Of a DNA stretch of 64,000 nucleotides, positions 24,064 through 33,361 are shown in pieces (position 1 is the first letter of the stretch; every line of letters begins with the position of its first letter). The stretch is from CAYVHB01 sp964450865 (GTDB lineage: Bacteria > Bacillota > Clostridia > Saccharofermentanales > UBA5734): positions 29,719 through 93,718 of the forward strand of contig CAYVHB010000011.1 in NCBI GenBank assembly GCA_964450865.1, in the 5' to 3' direction. Below the pieces are notes generated by a model. The model searched no databases, was not told the origin of the DNA, and was given only the letters and a program-made list of their open reading frames with translations. The position numbers and the translations under genes were made by a program.

Positions 24064-25437
24064 TTATGGACGGGTCGGCTGCAACGCCTGCTGGCGCAAG
24101 CTGGACAATGGTGCGTCGGGTTGCTGGACAACCTGTTTCAAGGTATCCAGATACTCGTTCAGATAAGTATTGACTTGCTCAGCGCTGTATTTAACAGTCT
24201 GGAAACGCAAGGAGAGGTGCATTTCTGCAGAGCGGATCTCTTGAAATTCACCAAAGAATTGATGGGGCTGATTGGGCGAACCATAGGTTTTTGCCTTGAC
24301 AAGGGGGTACAGATTAACACTGGACGCAAAATCTTCTGAGCTGAACACCATCCAGGCATGATTAAAATTGAATCCATGGCGGATTCCTTCATGGAAGTAA
24401 AATTTCATCAGTTCATTGAAGGACAGACGGCTGTGCATCAGTGAATCGAGGTAGGCAATCTTGCAAGTCTGCATTTCCTGGATGAATGAGCGAGTGACCG
24501 TCAGGTTGAAAAAAATAGGGATCATATTCATCATGGCCCCGATGACCTGCTTGCTCGCCGCGTCAGATCGGCCGTGTGACATATGGAAAATCGCAAAATT
24601 GGAGCAGCCAACGCCAAGCTGGACTGTCAGGGTTGAACACTGCTGGTACAGCGGGCCTGACAGGTTGCAGGCCACGGTCTGGTATTTGCTGTGCACAGGT
24701 GTCCGGCCCGCGGGGAAGCTGAATCTTGGCTGCTTCGTGAATTGCTTGTGCCAATAGGCAAAATCACGGGCCAGCCGCGGTGACTGCCGATATTGTTCGT
24801 CCTGTTTGATAACTCGGGTAATCGAGGGATAATGACCGATCGGCTGGCGCTGCTGGCAGAAGCTCTCATAGCTTTCAACCAGTCGTTCAAACAGCAGTTT
24901 GAAGCTGTAGCCATCGATGACCAGGTGATGAAAATGCATCAGCAATACAATGTCTTCCGAGCCAATGAAAACGAGCTCGGCCGCCTGGAGCGGGCCACCG
25001 CCCAGGAGCGGGATGCGCCGCAGGCGGAATTGTTCGAGATAATCGCGAAAGGCCGCTTCATCAGCCAGCCTGATTTGCGGCAGATCCGGCTGGCTGACGG
25101 CTGCAATAGTCTGGCGAAGGCCCCGCAGCCGGAGCCGATAGTGGAAATATGGGACAGACTTGTAATCGTGGCGGATATCCGGGATGTCAGCCTTGTTTAA
25201 CCGCCAGAGCCGCAGCCGTAAGGCATCGTTGGTGGCGATTACGTGTTGGTAGGCCATTGTCAGGGCTGATGGGTCACCCTGGTGGATTCGCAAAAAGAAG
25301 CCAAGAATATTGACGGGGGGAATGGATCGGCGCGGTGTCGTGAATGATTCCTCGTAAAGCAGCATCAATTGCGCATCGGTCAATTGATAGACGCCGCCCT
25401 CTGTCTGGTCGGGAGACGGTACAGTATGGATTGTCAT
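24064..25437 (-). CDS. Stand-alone condensation-domain protein
   Basis: Product of 457 residues; the start at 25437 (MTIHTVPSPDQ) follows AAGGAGTGAG, and the longer upstream reading is translated intergenic repeat. The protein has the condensation/acyltransferase (CoA-dependent acyltransferase superfamily) fold with an intact catalytic motif HHLVIDG at 170-176, an N-terminal donor-side half and a C-terminal half. Such single C domains join a carrier-bound acyl group to an amine or alcohol. A divergent operon 1 kb away encodes an acyl carrier protein, a ketoreductase and an AMP-ligase, so this enzyme most likely releases or condenses the chain that they make. Substrates are unknown. Confidence 0.83.
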   Translation of the reverse strand: MTIHTVPSPDQTEGGVYQLTDAQLMLLYEESFTTPRRSIPPVNILGFFLRIHQGDPSALTMAYQHVIATNDALRLRLWRLNKADIPDIRHDYKSVPYFHYRLRLRGLRQTIAAVSQPDLPQIRLADEAAFRDYLEQFRLRRIPLLGGGPLQAAELVFIGSEDIVLLMHFHHLVIDGYSFKLLFERLVESYESFCQQRQPIGHYPSITRVIKQDEQYRQSPRLARDFAYWHKQFTKQPRFSFPAGRTPVHSKYQTVACNLSGPLYQQCSTLTVQLGVGCSNFAIFHMSHGRSDAASKQVIGAMMNMIPIFFNLTVTRSFIQEMQTCKIAYLDSLMHSRLSFNELMKFYFHEGIRHGFNFNHAWMVFSSEDFASSVNLYPLVKAKTYGSPNQPHQFFGEFQEIRSAEMHLSLRFQTVKYSAEQVNTYLNEYLDTLKQVVQQPDAPLSSLRQQALQPTRP

Positions 25438-25503
25438 GTGCTCACTCCTTGCAGGATCGCCATAACCGGGTTTGCCAGCGTGGTTGTATTCAGACAGTTT
25501 GTT

Positions 25504-25592
25504 CTGCTCCGGAGGTTCGCTCTCCGGAGATCTGCTCTGGAAGTCCGCTCTCCGGAAGTCTGCTCCGGAAGCCTGCTCCGGAGGTCTGCTCA
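25504..25592. repeat. Degenerate tandem repeat between the condensation and membrane-protein genes
   Basis: Six or seven copies of a 13-17 bp unit resembling TCTGCTCCGGAAGTC lie head to tail. The block fills the space between the stop of the membrane-protein gene and the upstream end of the condensation gene. Many units contain CTCCGGAG-type dyads. Confidence 0.75.
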
Positions 25593-26303
25593 AGGTATGA
25601 AGTTCAGATAGTGGTGCAGGCGACGCCAGCTTTCGCCAAGGCTCCAGAAACCGATTCCCAGCAGCACCAGCGGAATCGCGACCAGCATCAACCGGGTCAG
25701 CCAGCGCCTGAGCACAGCCATGATGCGTTCAAACCGCTGGGCTTCCAGCCGGCGATAAAGAGCGTAGACGACCAGCTGGGGTATTTTCGAAAAAATAGTG
25801 AAAATTCCCAGGAGCAGGACAATTGTCAACGGATCCTGGCGAGCTGGCAGAAGCACGGCAATATAGCTGAAAAGCGGCCAGCAGGCCGGCAGATTGGACA
25901 GTACGGAGAATACGCCAAAGAAGAACAGAAAAACGGGATGCACGGATCTGATGTAGATGATTTTGCTGATATCCTGGTCCATTGTCGCCCAGTTGCGCAG
26001 CAGCCGGATTGACAAGATGACGGCGCCAGCCAGGCTCAGGCTTCCCAGGACCAGGGCTATGATCCCGGTCGGCAACGGATAGGCCTTGGGCAGCTGTTCA
26101 AAAAAACGCAGCAGATACGCACTGACCCCAAAATAGACACCCACAGCTGCCAGCCAGTAAGTCAGATACGAGGACCAGACCTTGACCAGGACATGCCAAT
26201 CCTTGCGGACCATTTGTAAAAGGATCAGCAGGGTGGTAATACCATATGGATCCAGCATATCGATCATGCCCAGGGTAAAGAGCGAGATAATAACGGCGGT
26301 CAT
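25590..26303 (-). CDS. Polytopic membrane protein, GAP/LysE-like, probable exporter
   Basis: Product of 237 residues with six hydrophobic segments; start at 26303 after GGAGG. The N-terminal half (MIDMLDPYGITTLLILLQM, a charged loop, then a second helix pair) recalls GAP-family (sulfolipid-addressing) and LysE-like proteins, which have six helices and help move lipids or small molecules out. The likeness is by eye. It is upstream of the condensation gene on the same strand and divergent from the ACP operon. Export of the cluster's product is a reasonable inference. Confidence 0.65.
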   Translation of the reverse strand: MTAVIISLFTLGMIDMLDPYGITTLLILLQMVRKDWHVLVKVWSSYLTYWLAAVGVYFGVSAYLLRFFEQLPKAYPLPTGIIALVLGSLSLAGAVILSIRLLRNWATMDQDISKIIYIRSVHPVFLFFFGVFSVLSNLPACWPLFSYIAVLLPARQDPLTIVLLLGIFTIFSKIPQLVVYALYRRLEAQRFERIMAVLRRWLTRLMLVAIPLVLLGIGFWSLGESWRRLHHYLNFIP

Positions 26304-26352
26304 TTCTATCCTCCGGAAAGGTTAGAGCAGCAGTCAGGGCCATACAAATAGT

Positions 26353-26382
26353 TTGCCATCTGACCCCGTTCAATGGTATCTT
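26353..26382 (+). promoter_or_regulatory. Candidate promoter of the ACP-ketoreductase-ligase operon
   Basis: TTGCCA (26353-26358), 18 bases, TATCTT (26377-26382), about 50 bases before the ACP start. The -35 is good and the -10 weak. Confidence 0.45.
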
Positions 26383-26433
26383 ATTCTAGGTGAATTGACC
26401 CCGGATTTCAAATATTATTTCAGGAGCACGATT

Positions 26434-26673
26434 ATGAACAACCATGCCAGATATGATCAGATTTTTATGGATATTTTCAATGTTGAGGCCAGTGCCCTGG
26501 GTGAAATGTTTACATTCCAGTCCGTGGACACCTGGGACTCCATCACACATATGGTACTGGTAACCCATCTGGAAGATGCCTTTGAGATCATGCTGGATAC
26601 TGAAGATATCCTGGGCCTGACATCCTATCTGGACGGCAAAAAGACGCTGGCCAAGTATAAAGTCAGTCTATAA
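26434..26673 (+). CDS. Acyl carrier protein
   Basis: Product of 79 residues; start at 26434 after AGGAG. The four-helix carrier fold shows its phosphopantetheine site at Ser36 in DTWDSITHM, followed by an acidic helix II (LEDAFEIML). The DTWDS motif differs from the DSLD/LDS motif of fatty-acid AcpP, and is more like carriers found in specialised clusters. It is first of three same-strand genes (ACP, SDR, AMP-ligase) spaced 47 and 29 bases apart. It presumably carries the acyl or aminoacyl group that the ligase loads. Confidence 0.88.
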   Translation: MNNHARYDQIFMDIFNVEASALGEMFTFQSVDTWDSITHMVLVTHLEDAFEIMLDTEDILGLTSYLDGKKTLAKYKVSL

Positions 26674-26720
26674 GGACTGATCCGGATAGGTTCCGGATTG
26701 GCCAGGAAGAGGACCTGCCT

Positions 26721-27470
26721 ATGACATCGCTTTTACACGGTAAGGTTTGTCTGGTCACAGGCGCCGGGCGGGGAATTGGCCGGGCTATCGCCTGCCGCCT
26801 GGCCGAGGAAGGGGCCATTGTCTATGCCAATGCCCGCCGGGAAGGTGTGATTGAAGCCTGGGCAGCCACGCTGGCCGGGACAGAACGTCCCGCTATCATC
26901 CCGATTTGCTTTGACGTGACAGACCGGGTTGCCCTGAAAGAAGCTGTCATGAAAATCAAGCGTGAACAGGGACGAATCGATGTCCTTGTCAATAATGCCG
27001 GTATCGCTTACAACGAGCGGATTGGCATGATTGCGGCTGACAAGGTTGCGCAAATGTTTGACGTGAACGTTTTTGCGGTGATCGAACTGATCCAGCTTGT
27101 TTCCCGGCTCATGAAGCGTCAGGGCGGCGGCAGCATCATCAATATTTCATCGATGGTTGGCGTCAGCGGTGATAAAGGCCAGACCGCTTATTCAGCATCA
27201 AAAGGCGCTCTGATTGCCTTGACGAAGTCGGCCGCGAAAGAACTGGCCCCTGATCAGATCCGGGTCAATTCGGTTGCGCCCGGCCTGACCGATACGGATA
27301 TGTTCCATGGGACCGACGCCAGGTTCATGGCCGAGCGACTATCCCGTATTGGCATGAATCGCCTGGCCAGGCCGGAAGATATCGCCAACGCGTGTGTATT
27401 CCTGGCTTCGGACTGGTCAGCTTATATCACCGGCCAGGTTCTGGGTGTGGATGGCAGTGCCATTTTGTAA
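26721..27470 (+). CDS. fabG: 3-oxoacyl-ACP reductase-like SDR
   Basis: Product of 249 residues, the standard FabG length. The NADP-binding GAGRGIGRAIA, NNAGIAYNE and the Ser-Tyr-x3-Lys catalytic set (INISSMV, AYSASKGAL) are intact. It should reduce a 3-oxoacyl group on the neighbouring carrier protein. No ketosynthase is encoded nearby, so its keto substrate would have to come from elsewhere, or the true substrate differs. The symbol marks family only; the primary fatty-acid FabG is probably elsewhere. Confidence 0.88.
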   Translation: MTSLLHGKVCLVTGAGRGIGRAIACRLAEEGAIVYANARREGVIEAWAATLAGTERPAIIPICFDVTDRVALKEAVMKIKREQGRIDVLVNNAGIAYNERIGMIAADKVAQMFDVNVFAVIELIQLVSRLMKRQGGGSIINISSMVGVSGDKGQTAYSASKGALIALTKSAAKELAPDQIRVNSVAPGLTDTDMFHGTDARFMAERLSRIGMNRLARPEDIANACVFLASDWSAYITGQVLGVDGSAIL

Positions 27471-27499
27471 TTCTAATAAATTGTTCTAAGGAATGGAAA

Positions 27500-28897
27500 A
27501 TGTTTCTCGACATTGATAAAAAATCACCGGTCATGACGGCCATGCTTGATGACCAGGGCTTGAGCCTGACTTATGATCAATTATGTTCATTTATTGACAC
27601 CTTCTCCGCCCGCATCAACCGCCGGACCCTGGTTTTCATATTATGTGAAAATGGGGTCGGCACCGCTGCCGCCTACGTGGCCAGCCTGGCCAGCCGGATC
27701 GTGCCGGTTCTGCTCAGTGCAACACTGGACGCCCAGCTGCTTGCCAACCTGGTCGAGTTATATCACCCCGAATTCCTCTGGGTCCCGACAGCGATGCGAG
27801 CCAGCTTTTCTGCTGAGCCGGTTTATACGGCCTGCGGCTATACCCTGCTGACCACTCATCTGGAGCCATTCGCCCTGCATCCGGACCTGGCCTTGTTGCT
27901 GACAACTTCCGGCAGCACTGGCAGCCCGAAATTTGTCCGTCACTCCTATCAGAATATCGAAGCCAATGCCCGCAATGTGGCCACCGTCTTCGCGCTTACC
28001 AATCAGGAGCGCGGGATGGTTTCGTTGCCCCTGCAATTCACCCAGGGCCTGAATGTGGCGACCAGTCACCTGCAGGCCGGGGCGACTATCCTGCTGTCTA
28101 CCGCCGTACTGACGCAAAAAGCTTTCTGGGATTTTTTCCAGGCCCAGCGGGCGACCAGCTTCACGGGTGTTCCCTACAGTATGGAAGTGCTCAGCCGGCT
28201 GCGCTTTTTCCGGATGAATCTGCCCGATTTCAAAACTTTAAACCAGGGCGGGGGGCGGCTGCCGGATGCTTTGTTCCAGCAATGCGCCGAGTATGCGGCC
28301 CGGACCAACCGCCGCTTCATCGCGACCTACGGCTCTACCGAAACAACATCCCGCATGGCTTACCTGCCGCCCGAACTGGCCTTGGCCAAATGTGGCAGCA
28401 TCGGCCGGGCCATCCCCGAAGGTCAGCTAACCCTGGTGGATGACAGGGGTGATCTGATCCGGCAAAGCGGTGTCCCGGGCGAGATCATTTACCGTGGCCC
28501 CAATGTGACCTGGGGTTACGCCTATGGCGGTGCTGACCTGGTCCGCGGCGACGAACGGCAGGGCGTTTATGCCACGGGTGATCAGGCGTGGCAGGATGAA
28601 GACGGCTGTTTCTATATCATCGGCCGCAAAAATCGCTTCCTGAAGCTTTACGGCTATCGCGTCAGCCTGGATGAAACAGAGCGCCTGATCCGTGATGCGT
28701 TCAAAATCGAATGTGCCTGTACCGGTTCAGACCAGAAATTGATCGTTTACACGATCGAACCGTCCATCAGTGAGGAAATCAGGCAATTTTTAACCACTAA
28801 AACCGGCCTGTATGCGGGCGCCTTTGAGGTGCGCGCGCTCGACCAGCTGCCTAAGAGTGAATCCGGCAAGATTCTTTATAACGAGCTGCCCCGCTAA
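27500..28897 (+). CDS. AMP-dependent acyl ligase (carrier-protein loading)
   Basis: Product of 465 residues starting MFLDIDKKSP at 27500 after AAGGAATGG; an earlier frame-compatible ATG overlaps the SDR gene and lacks a site. It is an ANL adenylating enzyme: P-loop TSGSTGSPK (136-144), YGSTETTSR, ATGDQAWQDEDG, hinge GRKNRFLKLYG and the catalytic Lys in KSESGKILYNEL. It is short for the family, with an abbreviated N-terminal lobe. It most likely adenylates a carboxylic or amino acid and loads it on the ACP two genes upstream. Substrate unknown. Confidence 0.87.
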   Translation: MFLDIDKKSPVMTAMLDDQGLSLTYDQLCSFIDTFSARINRRTLVFILCENGVGTAAAYVASLASRIVPVLLSATLDAQLLANLVELYHPEFLWVPTAMRASFSAEPVYTACGYTLLTTHLEPFALHPDLALLLTTSGSTGSPKFVRHSYQNIEANARNVATVFALTNQERGMVSLPLQFTQGLNVATSHLQAGATILLSTAVLTQKAFWDFFQAQRATSFTGVPYSMEVLSRLRFFRMNLPDFKTLNQGGGRLPDALFQQCAEYAARTNRRFIATYGSTETTSRMAYLPPELALAKCGSIGRAIPEGQLTLVDDRGDLIRQSGVPGEIIYRGPNVTWGYAYGGADLVRGDERQGVYATGDQAWQDEDGCFYIIGRKNRFLKLYGYRVSLDETERLIRDAFKIECACTGSDQKLIVYTIEPSISEEIRQFLTTKTGLYAGAFEVRALDQLPKSESGKILYNELPR

Positions 28898-28902
28898 AGT
28901 GC

Positions 28903-28922
28903 CCGGCCGGCCAGCCGGCCGG
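28903..28922. terminator. GC-rich hairpin between convergent genes
   Basis: CCGGCCGG (28903-28910) pairs with CCGGCCGG (28915-28922) across a four-base loop; TTT follows on the plus strand. It is the likely end of the ligase operon. The hairpin ends one base before the CDGSH gene. Confidence 0.55.
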
Positions 28923-28923
28923 T

Positions 28924-29610
28924 TTACGGCTTTTTATCCCGGTAGTGGACCGGGATGTGGGTCGCGTCACAGAACGGCTTGTTGCGTGAGCGGCCACAGC
29001 GGCAGAGGGCGATGCGATTCCTGACCTCGTATTCTGTGCCATCTGCCGATTCGACGACGATACCACCTTTGACAAAAATCCCGGCGCTGACTCCTTCTTG
29101 CGGATCCTGCACGATTTCGACCAGGGGCTCATAGTCCGGCTCATGGCGGTTACCGTCTTTCTCCACTGCAGTCAGCCGGCCGGAAGGGCAAGTATTGGCC
29201 GCTTCGATTGCTTCGGCCTTGTAATCGCTCATGTCTGATTTTCTTATCAAATCCCAGGCGATACCCTTTTCCTGGTGGCAAAACCGGGCAAAAGCACAAC
29301 GGCCGTCGTCGAGCAGGTCCAGGTCAGTCCCCGGATAGAGCTGCGCCCGGTCATCGTAGGAGGTACGCAGAGCCGTTTCCGTGCCACAATATCCGGCCTG
29401 ATGTGAACCGTCACAAAACGGCGCATTCCTGGACTGGCCGCACCGGCAGAGGGCATAACTCTCCCCTTGCGGCCATTCACGACCCGGCTGCAATTCATAT
29501 TTCCGGCCTTTCGGCACAATGATTTTTTCCCTCAGGGGCACTGAGCCAGAGACGAGATAAGGACCGTCCTGGCTGATTGTGATCCGGGGTTGCCTTTTAT
29601 CTTGCGCCAT
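28924..29610 (-). CDS. Two-CDGSH iron-sulfur protein with an inserted 4Fe-4S-like domain
   Basis: Product of 228 residues, start at 29610 (MAQDKRQPRI) after AGGTG; longer starts are less likely. Two CDGSH-type motifs, CRCGQSRNAPFCDGSH (about residues 72-87) and CRCGRSRNKPFCDATH near the C-terminus, each give a Cys3-His 2Fe-2S site. Between them is a Cys-rich segment (CAFARFCHQ ... ANTCPSGRLTA) of the mono-cluster Fer4_19 type. The protein should bind several Fe-S clusters and act in electron transfer or iron-sulfur handling in the cytosol; no specific role is known. It stands alone. Confidence 0.85.
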   Translation of the reverse strand: MAQDKRQPRITISQDGPYLVSGSVPLREKIIVPKGRKYELQPGREWPQGESYALCRCGQSRNAPFCDGSHQAGYCGTETALRTSYDDRAQLYPGTDLDLLDDGRCAFARFCHQEKGIAWDLIRKSDMSDYKAEAIEAANTCPSGRLTAVEKDGNRHEPDYEPLVEIVQDPQEGVSAGIFVKGGIVVESADGTEYEVRNRIALCRCGRSRNKPFCDATHIPVHYRDKKP

Positions 29611-29706
29611 GATGCAAACACCTGCCGTTTCTTTATACCGGATAATGGATAGTCTCATAGTAAATCTCTTGCGCCAGGCTGTAAAGCAGGTTCCGATATC
29701 TCGCCC

Positions 29707-30618
29707 TCAGGTCATGGCAAAGAGCACCAGGGGGATCACGATGATGCCGACAATGACCGATACAGAGGTCATGAAGGCCGACAATTCGACATCGCCGCCG
29801 ATTTCGCTGGTAAAAGCCGAAATCATGGCCGCAATCGGCGAGAAAAACAGCATGCAGAGAACGGTTTTGGCTGCCGGGGGCATCGGCAGGAACAGGATGA
29901 CCAGGAGTGTGAAAATCAGGGCCAGGCCATAGCGGATTGCCAGGTACTTGACAGCCAGCTTGAATTTCTTGTGGTCCAGATGCAGGTCCAGGCCGATGCC
30001 GATCATCAGCATGGCGAGGAATGGATTGGCACTGCCGACCGTTGCGGTAAAGGTAATAACCGCTGCCGGCAACTGCCAATCCAGCAGGCGGATGATCAGC
30101 AACACCAGATAGGTGATAAAGATCGGCGAACTGAACATGTTTTTGAGGAAGAGCCAGGCACTGGCCCGGCCGTTTTCCCTGGCTGTCGTCATCGACCAGC
30201 CATAGCCGATCCCGCCTGCGCCAACCGAATTGCCGACATCAAATAGCGATGCGTAGACCATGGATTCCGCACCGATAAATCCGGAAATATAGGGCATGGC
30301 AAAGGCTGCAATATTGTAACTGCCGATGTTGTTGATGCCGAAGGCTTTTTCCTTGCCGCTCTTGTGCCGGTTGAGCAGGTATCCGGTCACCTGCGCGATC
30401 AGGTTGACGCCAATCCCGATTACCGTGAGCAGCAGCAGCTTGTATGTGATGCTGACACCGTTAAAGCCGGTAATGACCGCACAAGGGATGGTCAGGCGCA
30501 GGACGATCCGGGAAAACTTCGGGAAATCCGCACTGCTGACCCAGCCGATTTTCTTGATAGCCTGGCCAATGATAATGACCAGGACCAGTGAAAAAGCCTT
30601 ATAAAGTATCGTGTCCAT
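29707..30618 (-). CDS. AEC (auxin efflux carrier) family transporter
   Basis: Product of 303 residues with about ten membrane segments; start at 30618 after AAGGATGG. Two five-helix halves are separated by a polar loop. NNIGSYNIAAFAMPY and FDVGNSVGAGGIGYG match the broken-helix substrate regions of AEC permeases, which move malate, malonate or other organic anions in bacteria. No neighbour indicates the substrate. Confidence 0.83.
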   Translation of the reverse strand: MDTILYKAFSLVLVIIIGQAIKKIGWVSSADFPKFSRIVLRLTIPCAVITGFNGVSITYKLLLLTVIGIGVNLIAQVTGYLLNRHKSGKEKAFGINNIGSYNIAAFAMPYISGFIGAESMVYASLFDVGNSVGAGGIGYGWSMTTARENGRASAWLFLKNMFSSPIFITYLVLLIIRLLDWQLPAAVITFTATVGSANPFLAMLMIGIGLDLHLDHKKFKLAVKYLAIRYGLALIFTLLVILFLPMPPAAKTVLCMLFFSPIAAMISAFTSEIGGDVELSAFMTSVSVIVGIIVIPLVLFAMT

Positions 30619-31035
30619 CAGGATCCATCCTTTTACCGTCGACCGATGATCCGGTTGCCGGCAAGACTGCGGACGGATTCACCCCTGCTGGATTTGCGGA
30701 TTGTATATTTTTGCAATCCAGTTTATCCGGCAGAATAAAGGTATCACAATTCCTGCCGGGGCATAGTCTCTAAAACAGCTGTGATTATCGCGGTTATTGA
30801 CCAATTTCCATCATTCTCTTGTACGGTTATTGCCTGGTCATCCCCTTCATGGCCCGGTTCAATCCGGTGGGGTTGCCCGCCTGCCCGAAAAAGCCGATAA
30901 TGAAAAGAAAAGCCCAGCCGGGATTCTTTGTGGTCAGCGGACCGCGATAACAGCCTGACACGGATTGCGGTTGCTCCCAGTCGGAAACCCTTGTGGTCAC
31001 ACAAAGTACCGGGGGTATCACGCCAGGAGGGTGTT
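30619..31035. other. Divergent region between AEC transporter and tdh
   Basis: 417 bases without a credible gene. It holds an inverted repeat GGATTG / CAATCC (30698-30703, 30714-30719) near the transporter side. Two similar segments of the form CCCAGYCGG...TTGTGGTCA lie about 60 bases apart near 30915 and 30977. No glycine or threonine-responsive RNA element was recognised. Confidence 0.4.
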
Positions 31036-32088
31036 ATGGACACGATGTTGGCATTGGTCAAGGCGAAAGCTGAACCAGGTATCTGGTTGCAGGAAGTACC
31101 GGTCCCGCAATACGGGCCCGGCGATGTCCTGATCAAGATCCGCAAAACGGCGATCTGCGGGACGGATGTCCATATTGACCGCTGGGATGACTGGGCGCGG
31201 CGGACCATTCCGCCGGGCTTGATTATCGGCCATGAATTTGTCGGCGAAATTGCCGCGGTCGGCGCCGGAATCACCGGCCTGAAAATCGGCGAACGGGTTT
31301 CCGGTGAAGGCCATATTGTCTGCGGCCAGTGCCGCAATTGCCTGGCCGGGCGCCGCCATTTGTGCCGTGACACCAGAGGGGTCGGGGTCAATCGGGCGGG
31401 GGCTTTTGCCGAGTATCTTGTCATTCCGGCGACCAATGTCTGGCACGACGCTTATGGCAGCCATGATATTGCCGATGATATCGTGTGTTGTTTTGATCCG
31501 CTGGGCAATGCCACCCATACCGCCCTGGCTTTTGATGTGATTGGTGAAGACGTCCTGATTACCGGGGCCGGTCCGATTGGCCTGATGGCCGCGGCCATCT
31601 GCCGCCATGTCGGGGCCCGCTATGTCGTGATCACCGACACCAATGACTACCGGCTGGCGTTGGCCCGCCAGCTGGGTGTGACCCGTGCCGTCAACATTCG
31701 CCAGACAGATCTCAGCCAGGTCATGCGTGACCTGAAGATGCTGGAAGGGTTCAATGTCGGGCTGGAAACATCCGGTTCGGCTGCGGCCCTGAGCCAGATG
31801 GTGGATGCCATGTATCACGGCGGATCCATTGCCCTGCTGGGCATTCCCGAGAAAAATGGTGAGATCGACTGGCGCAAAGTCGTATTCAATGGCCTGGCCA
31901 TTCGTGGTATCTATGGGCGCCAGATGTACGAGACGTGGTACAAGATGGTCACGATGCTCGAAAGCGGGCTTGATATTTCACCTGTGATTACCCATCGGCT
32001 GCCGGCCCGCGATTTTGCCGAGGGATTTGCCATCATGCGCTCGGGCCAGAGCGGGAAGGTCATTCTCGACTGGTCCCAGATTCGCTGA
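31036..32088 (+). CDS. tdh: L-threonine 3-dehydrogenase
   Basis: Product of 350 residues; the start at 31036 (MDTMLALVKAKAEPG) follows AGGAGGG. It is a zinc MDR enzyme: ICGTDVHIDRWDDWA is specific to Tdh, GHEFVG and CGQCRNCLAGRRHLC supply catalytic and structural zinc ligands, and GAGPIGLMAAAI binds NAD+. It oxidises threonine to 2-amino-3-oxobutyrate. The gene for the next enzyme (kbl) follows 28 bases later, forming the classic two-step route to glycine and acetyl-CoA. Confidence 0.93.
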   Translation: MDTMLALVKAKAEPGIWLQEVPVPQYGPGDVLIKIRKTAICGTDVHIDRWDDWARRTIPPGLIIGHEFVGEIAAVGAGITGLKIGERVSGEGHIVCGQCRNCLAGRRHLCRDTRGVGVNRAGAFAEYLVIPATNVWHDAYGSHDIADDIVCCFDPLGNATHTALAFDVIGEDVLITGAGPIGLMAAAICRHVGARYVVITDTNDYRLALARQLGVTRAVNIRQTDLSQVMRDLKMLEGFNVGLETSGSAAALSQMVDAMYHGGSIALLGIPEKNGEIDWRKVVFNGLAIRGIYGRQMYETWYKMVTMLESGLDISPVITHRLPARDFAEGFAIMRSGQSGKVILDWSQIR

Positions 32089-32116
32089 TCTTCAAAGCAG
32101 GAAAGAAGGGTGTCCC

Positions 32117-33292
32117 ATGCAAGATGCAATTCTTTATTTCCACGAACAGCTCGATGATATCCGTAACAAGGGCCTCTATAAAAGTGAACGGGTAATCGAC
32201 AGCCGGCAGGGCCCCACCGTACGTCTGGCTGACGGCCGCGAATTGCTGAATATGTGCGCGAACAATTACCTCGGTCTTTCCGGCGATCCAGCCCTGGTTG
32301 CCGCAGCCCGGGCTGGCCTGGAACGCTGGGGCTTTGGCCTCTCATCGGTCCGCTTCATTTGCGGGACGCAATCCATCCACAAGGAACTCGAGCAGCGGAT
32401 CAGCCGGTTTGTCGGCCAGGACGACGCCATCCTTTATTCCTCGTGCTTTGATGCCAATACGGGCCTTTTTGAAACACTTCTAGGCGAACAGGATGCCGTT
32501 ATCAGTGACGAACTGAATCACGCCAGCATTATCGACGGCATCCGCCTCTGCAAGGCCAGGCGCTATCGTTATCGGAACAATGACATGGCCGATCTGCGCA
32601 TCCGGCTGAATGAGGCCCGCGACGCCGGGTCGCGCATCTGCCTGGTCGCCACCGATGGCGTCTTCTCCATGGACGGTTCGTATGCCAATCTGCCGGCAAT
32701 TTGTGACCTGGCTGACGAATATGGCGCCCTGGTCATGGTTGACGACAGTCATGCAGTGGGGTTTATCGGCGAGAATGGCCGCGGCACACCCGAACGGTCC
32801 GGTGTCATGGACCGGATTGATATACTCACCGGGACCTTCGGCAAGGCGCTGGGTGGCGGCAGTGGCGGCTATACCGCCGCCCGTCAGCCGATCGTCGAAT
32901 TGTTGCGCCAGCGCAGCCGGCCCTACCTGTTCTCCAATACCCTGGCGCCGGTGATTGCCGCCGTGACGATATCCGTCATCGACCGTCTGGAGCGCGATCC
33001 CGGACCGCGCACGCGGCTGCTCGCCAATACGCGTTTCTTCCGCGAACGCATGGCCGCCAGCGGGTTTGATATCCTGCCCGGCGATCACCCGATTGTCCCG
33101 GTTATGTTCTATGACGAGCGGGCTGCCGTGCGGACGGCACAGGCGCTGCTTGATGAGGGCGTTTATGTGACCGGATTTACCTATCCGGTCGTGCCCCTGG
33201 GCAAGGCCCGCATCCGGACCCAGGTCAGTGCCGCCCATGCGCCAGAGGATCTGGCGCGCGTCGCAGAACTGTTTGCCAAGGCAGGAAGATAG
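32117..33292 (+). CDS. kbl: Glycine C-acetyltransferase (2-amino-3-ketobutyrate CoA ligase)
   Basis: Product of 391 residues; start at 32117 after GAAGGG. It is an alpha-oxoamine synthase of PLP fold type I: NNYLGLSGDP, CFDANTGLF, VDDSHAVGF and the Schiff-base lysine in TGTFGKALGG. It splits 2-amino-3-oxobutyrate from Tdh with CoA into glycine and acetyl-CoA. Length and order match the conserved tdh-kbl pair. Confidence 0.93.
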   Translation: MQDAILYFHEQLDDIRNKGLYKSERVIDSRQGPTVRLADGRELLNMCANNYLGLSGDPALVAAARAGLERWGFGLSSVRFICGTQSIHKELEQRISRFVGQDDAILYSSCFDANTGLFETLLGEQDAVISDELNHASIIDGIRLCKARRYRYRNNDMADLRIRLNEARDAGSRICLVATDGVFSMDGSYANLPAICDLADEYGALVMVDDSHAVGFIGENGRGTPERSGVMDRIDILTGTFGKALGGGSGGYTAARQPIVELLRQRSRPYLFSNTLAPVIAAVTISVIDRLERDPGPRTRLLANTRFFRERMAASGFDILPGDHPIVPVMFYDERAAVRTAQALLDEGVYVTGFTYPVVPLGKARIRTQVSAAHAPEDLARVAELFAKAGR

Positions 33293-33361
33293 CGGCTTTG
33301 TCCTGCCGGCGACCAGCCCGGCTGGCCGCCTGACCGGTCGCGCCAGCTTACTAATATTGGC

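Noticed and set aside
30900..31035. Glycine riboswitch before tdh-kbl
   Set aside because: The conserved glycine aptamer core sequences are not present; only loose repeats and small dyads are seen.
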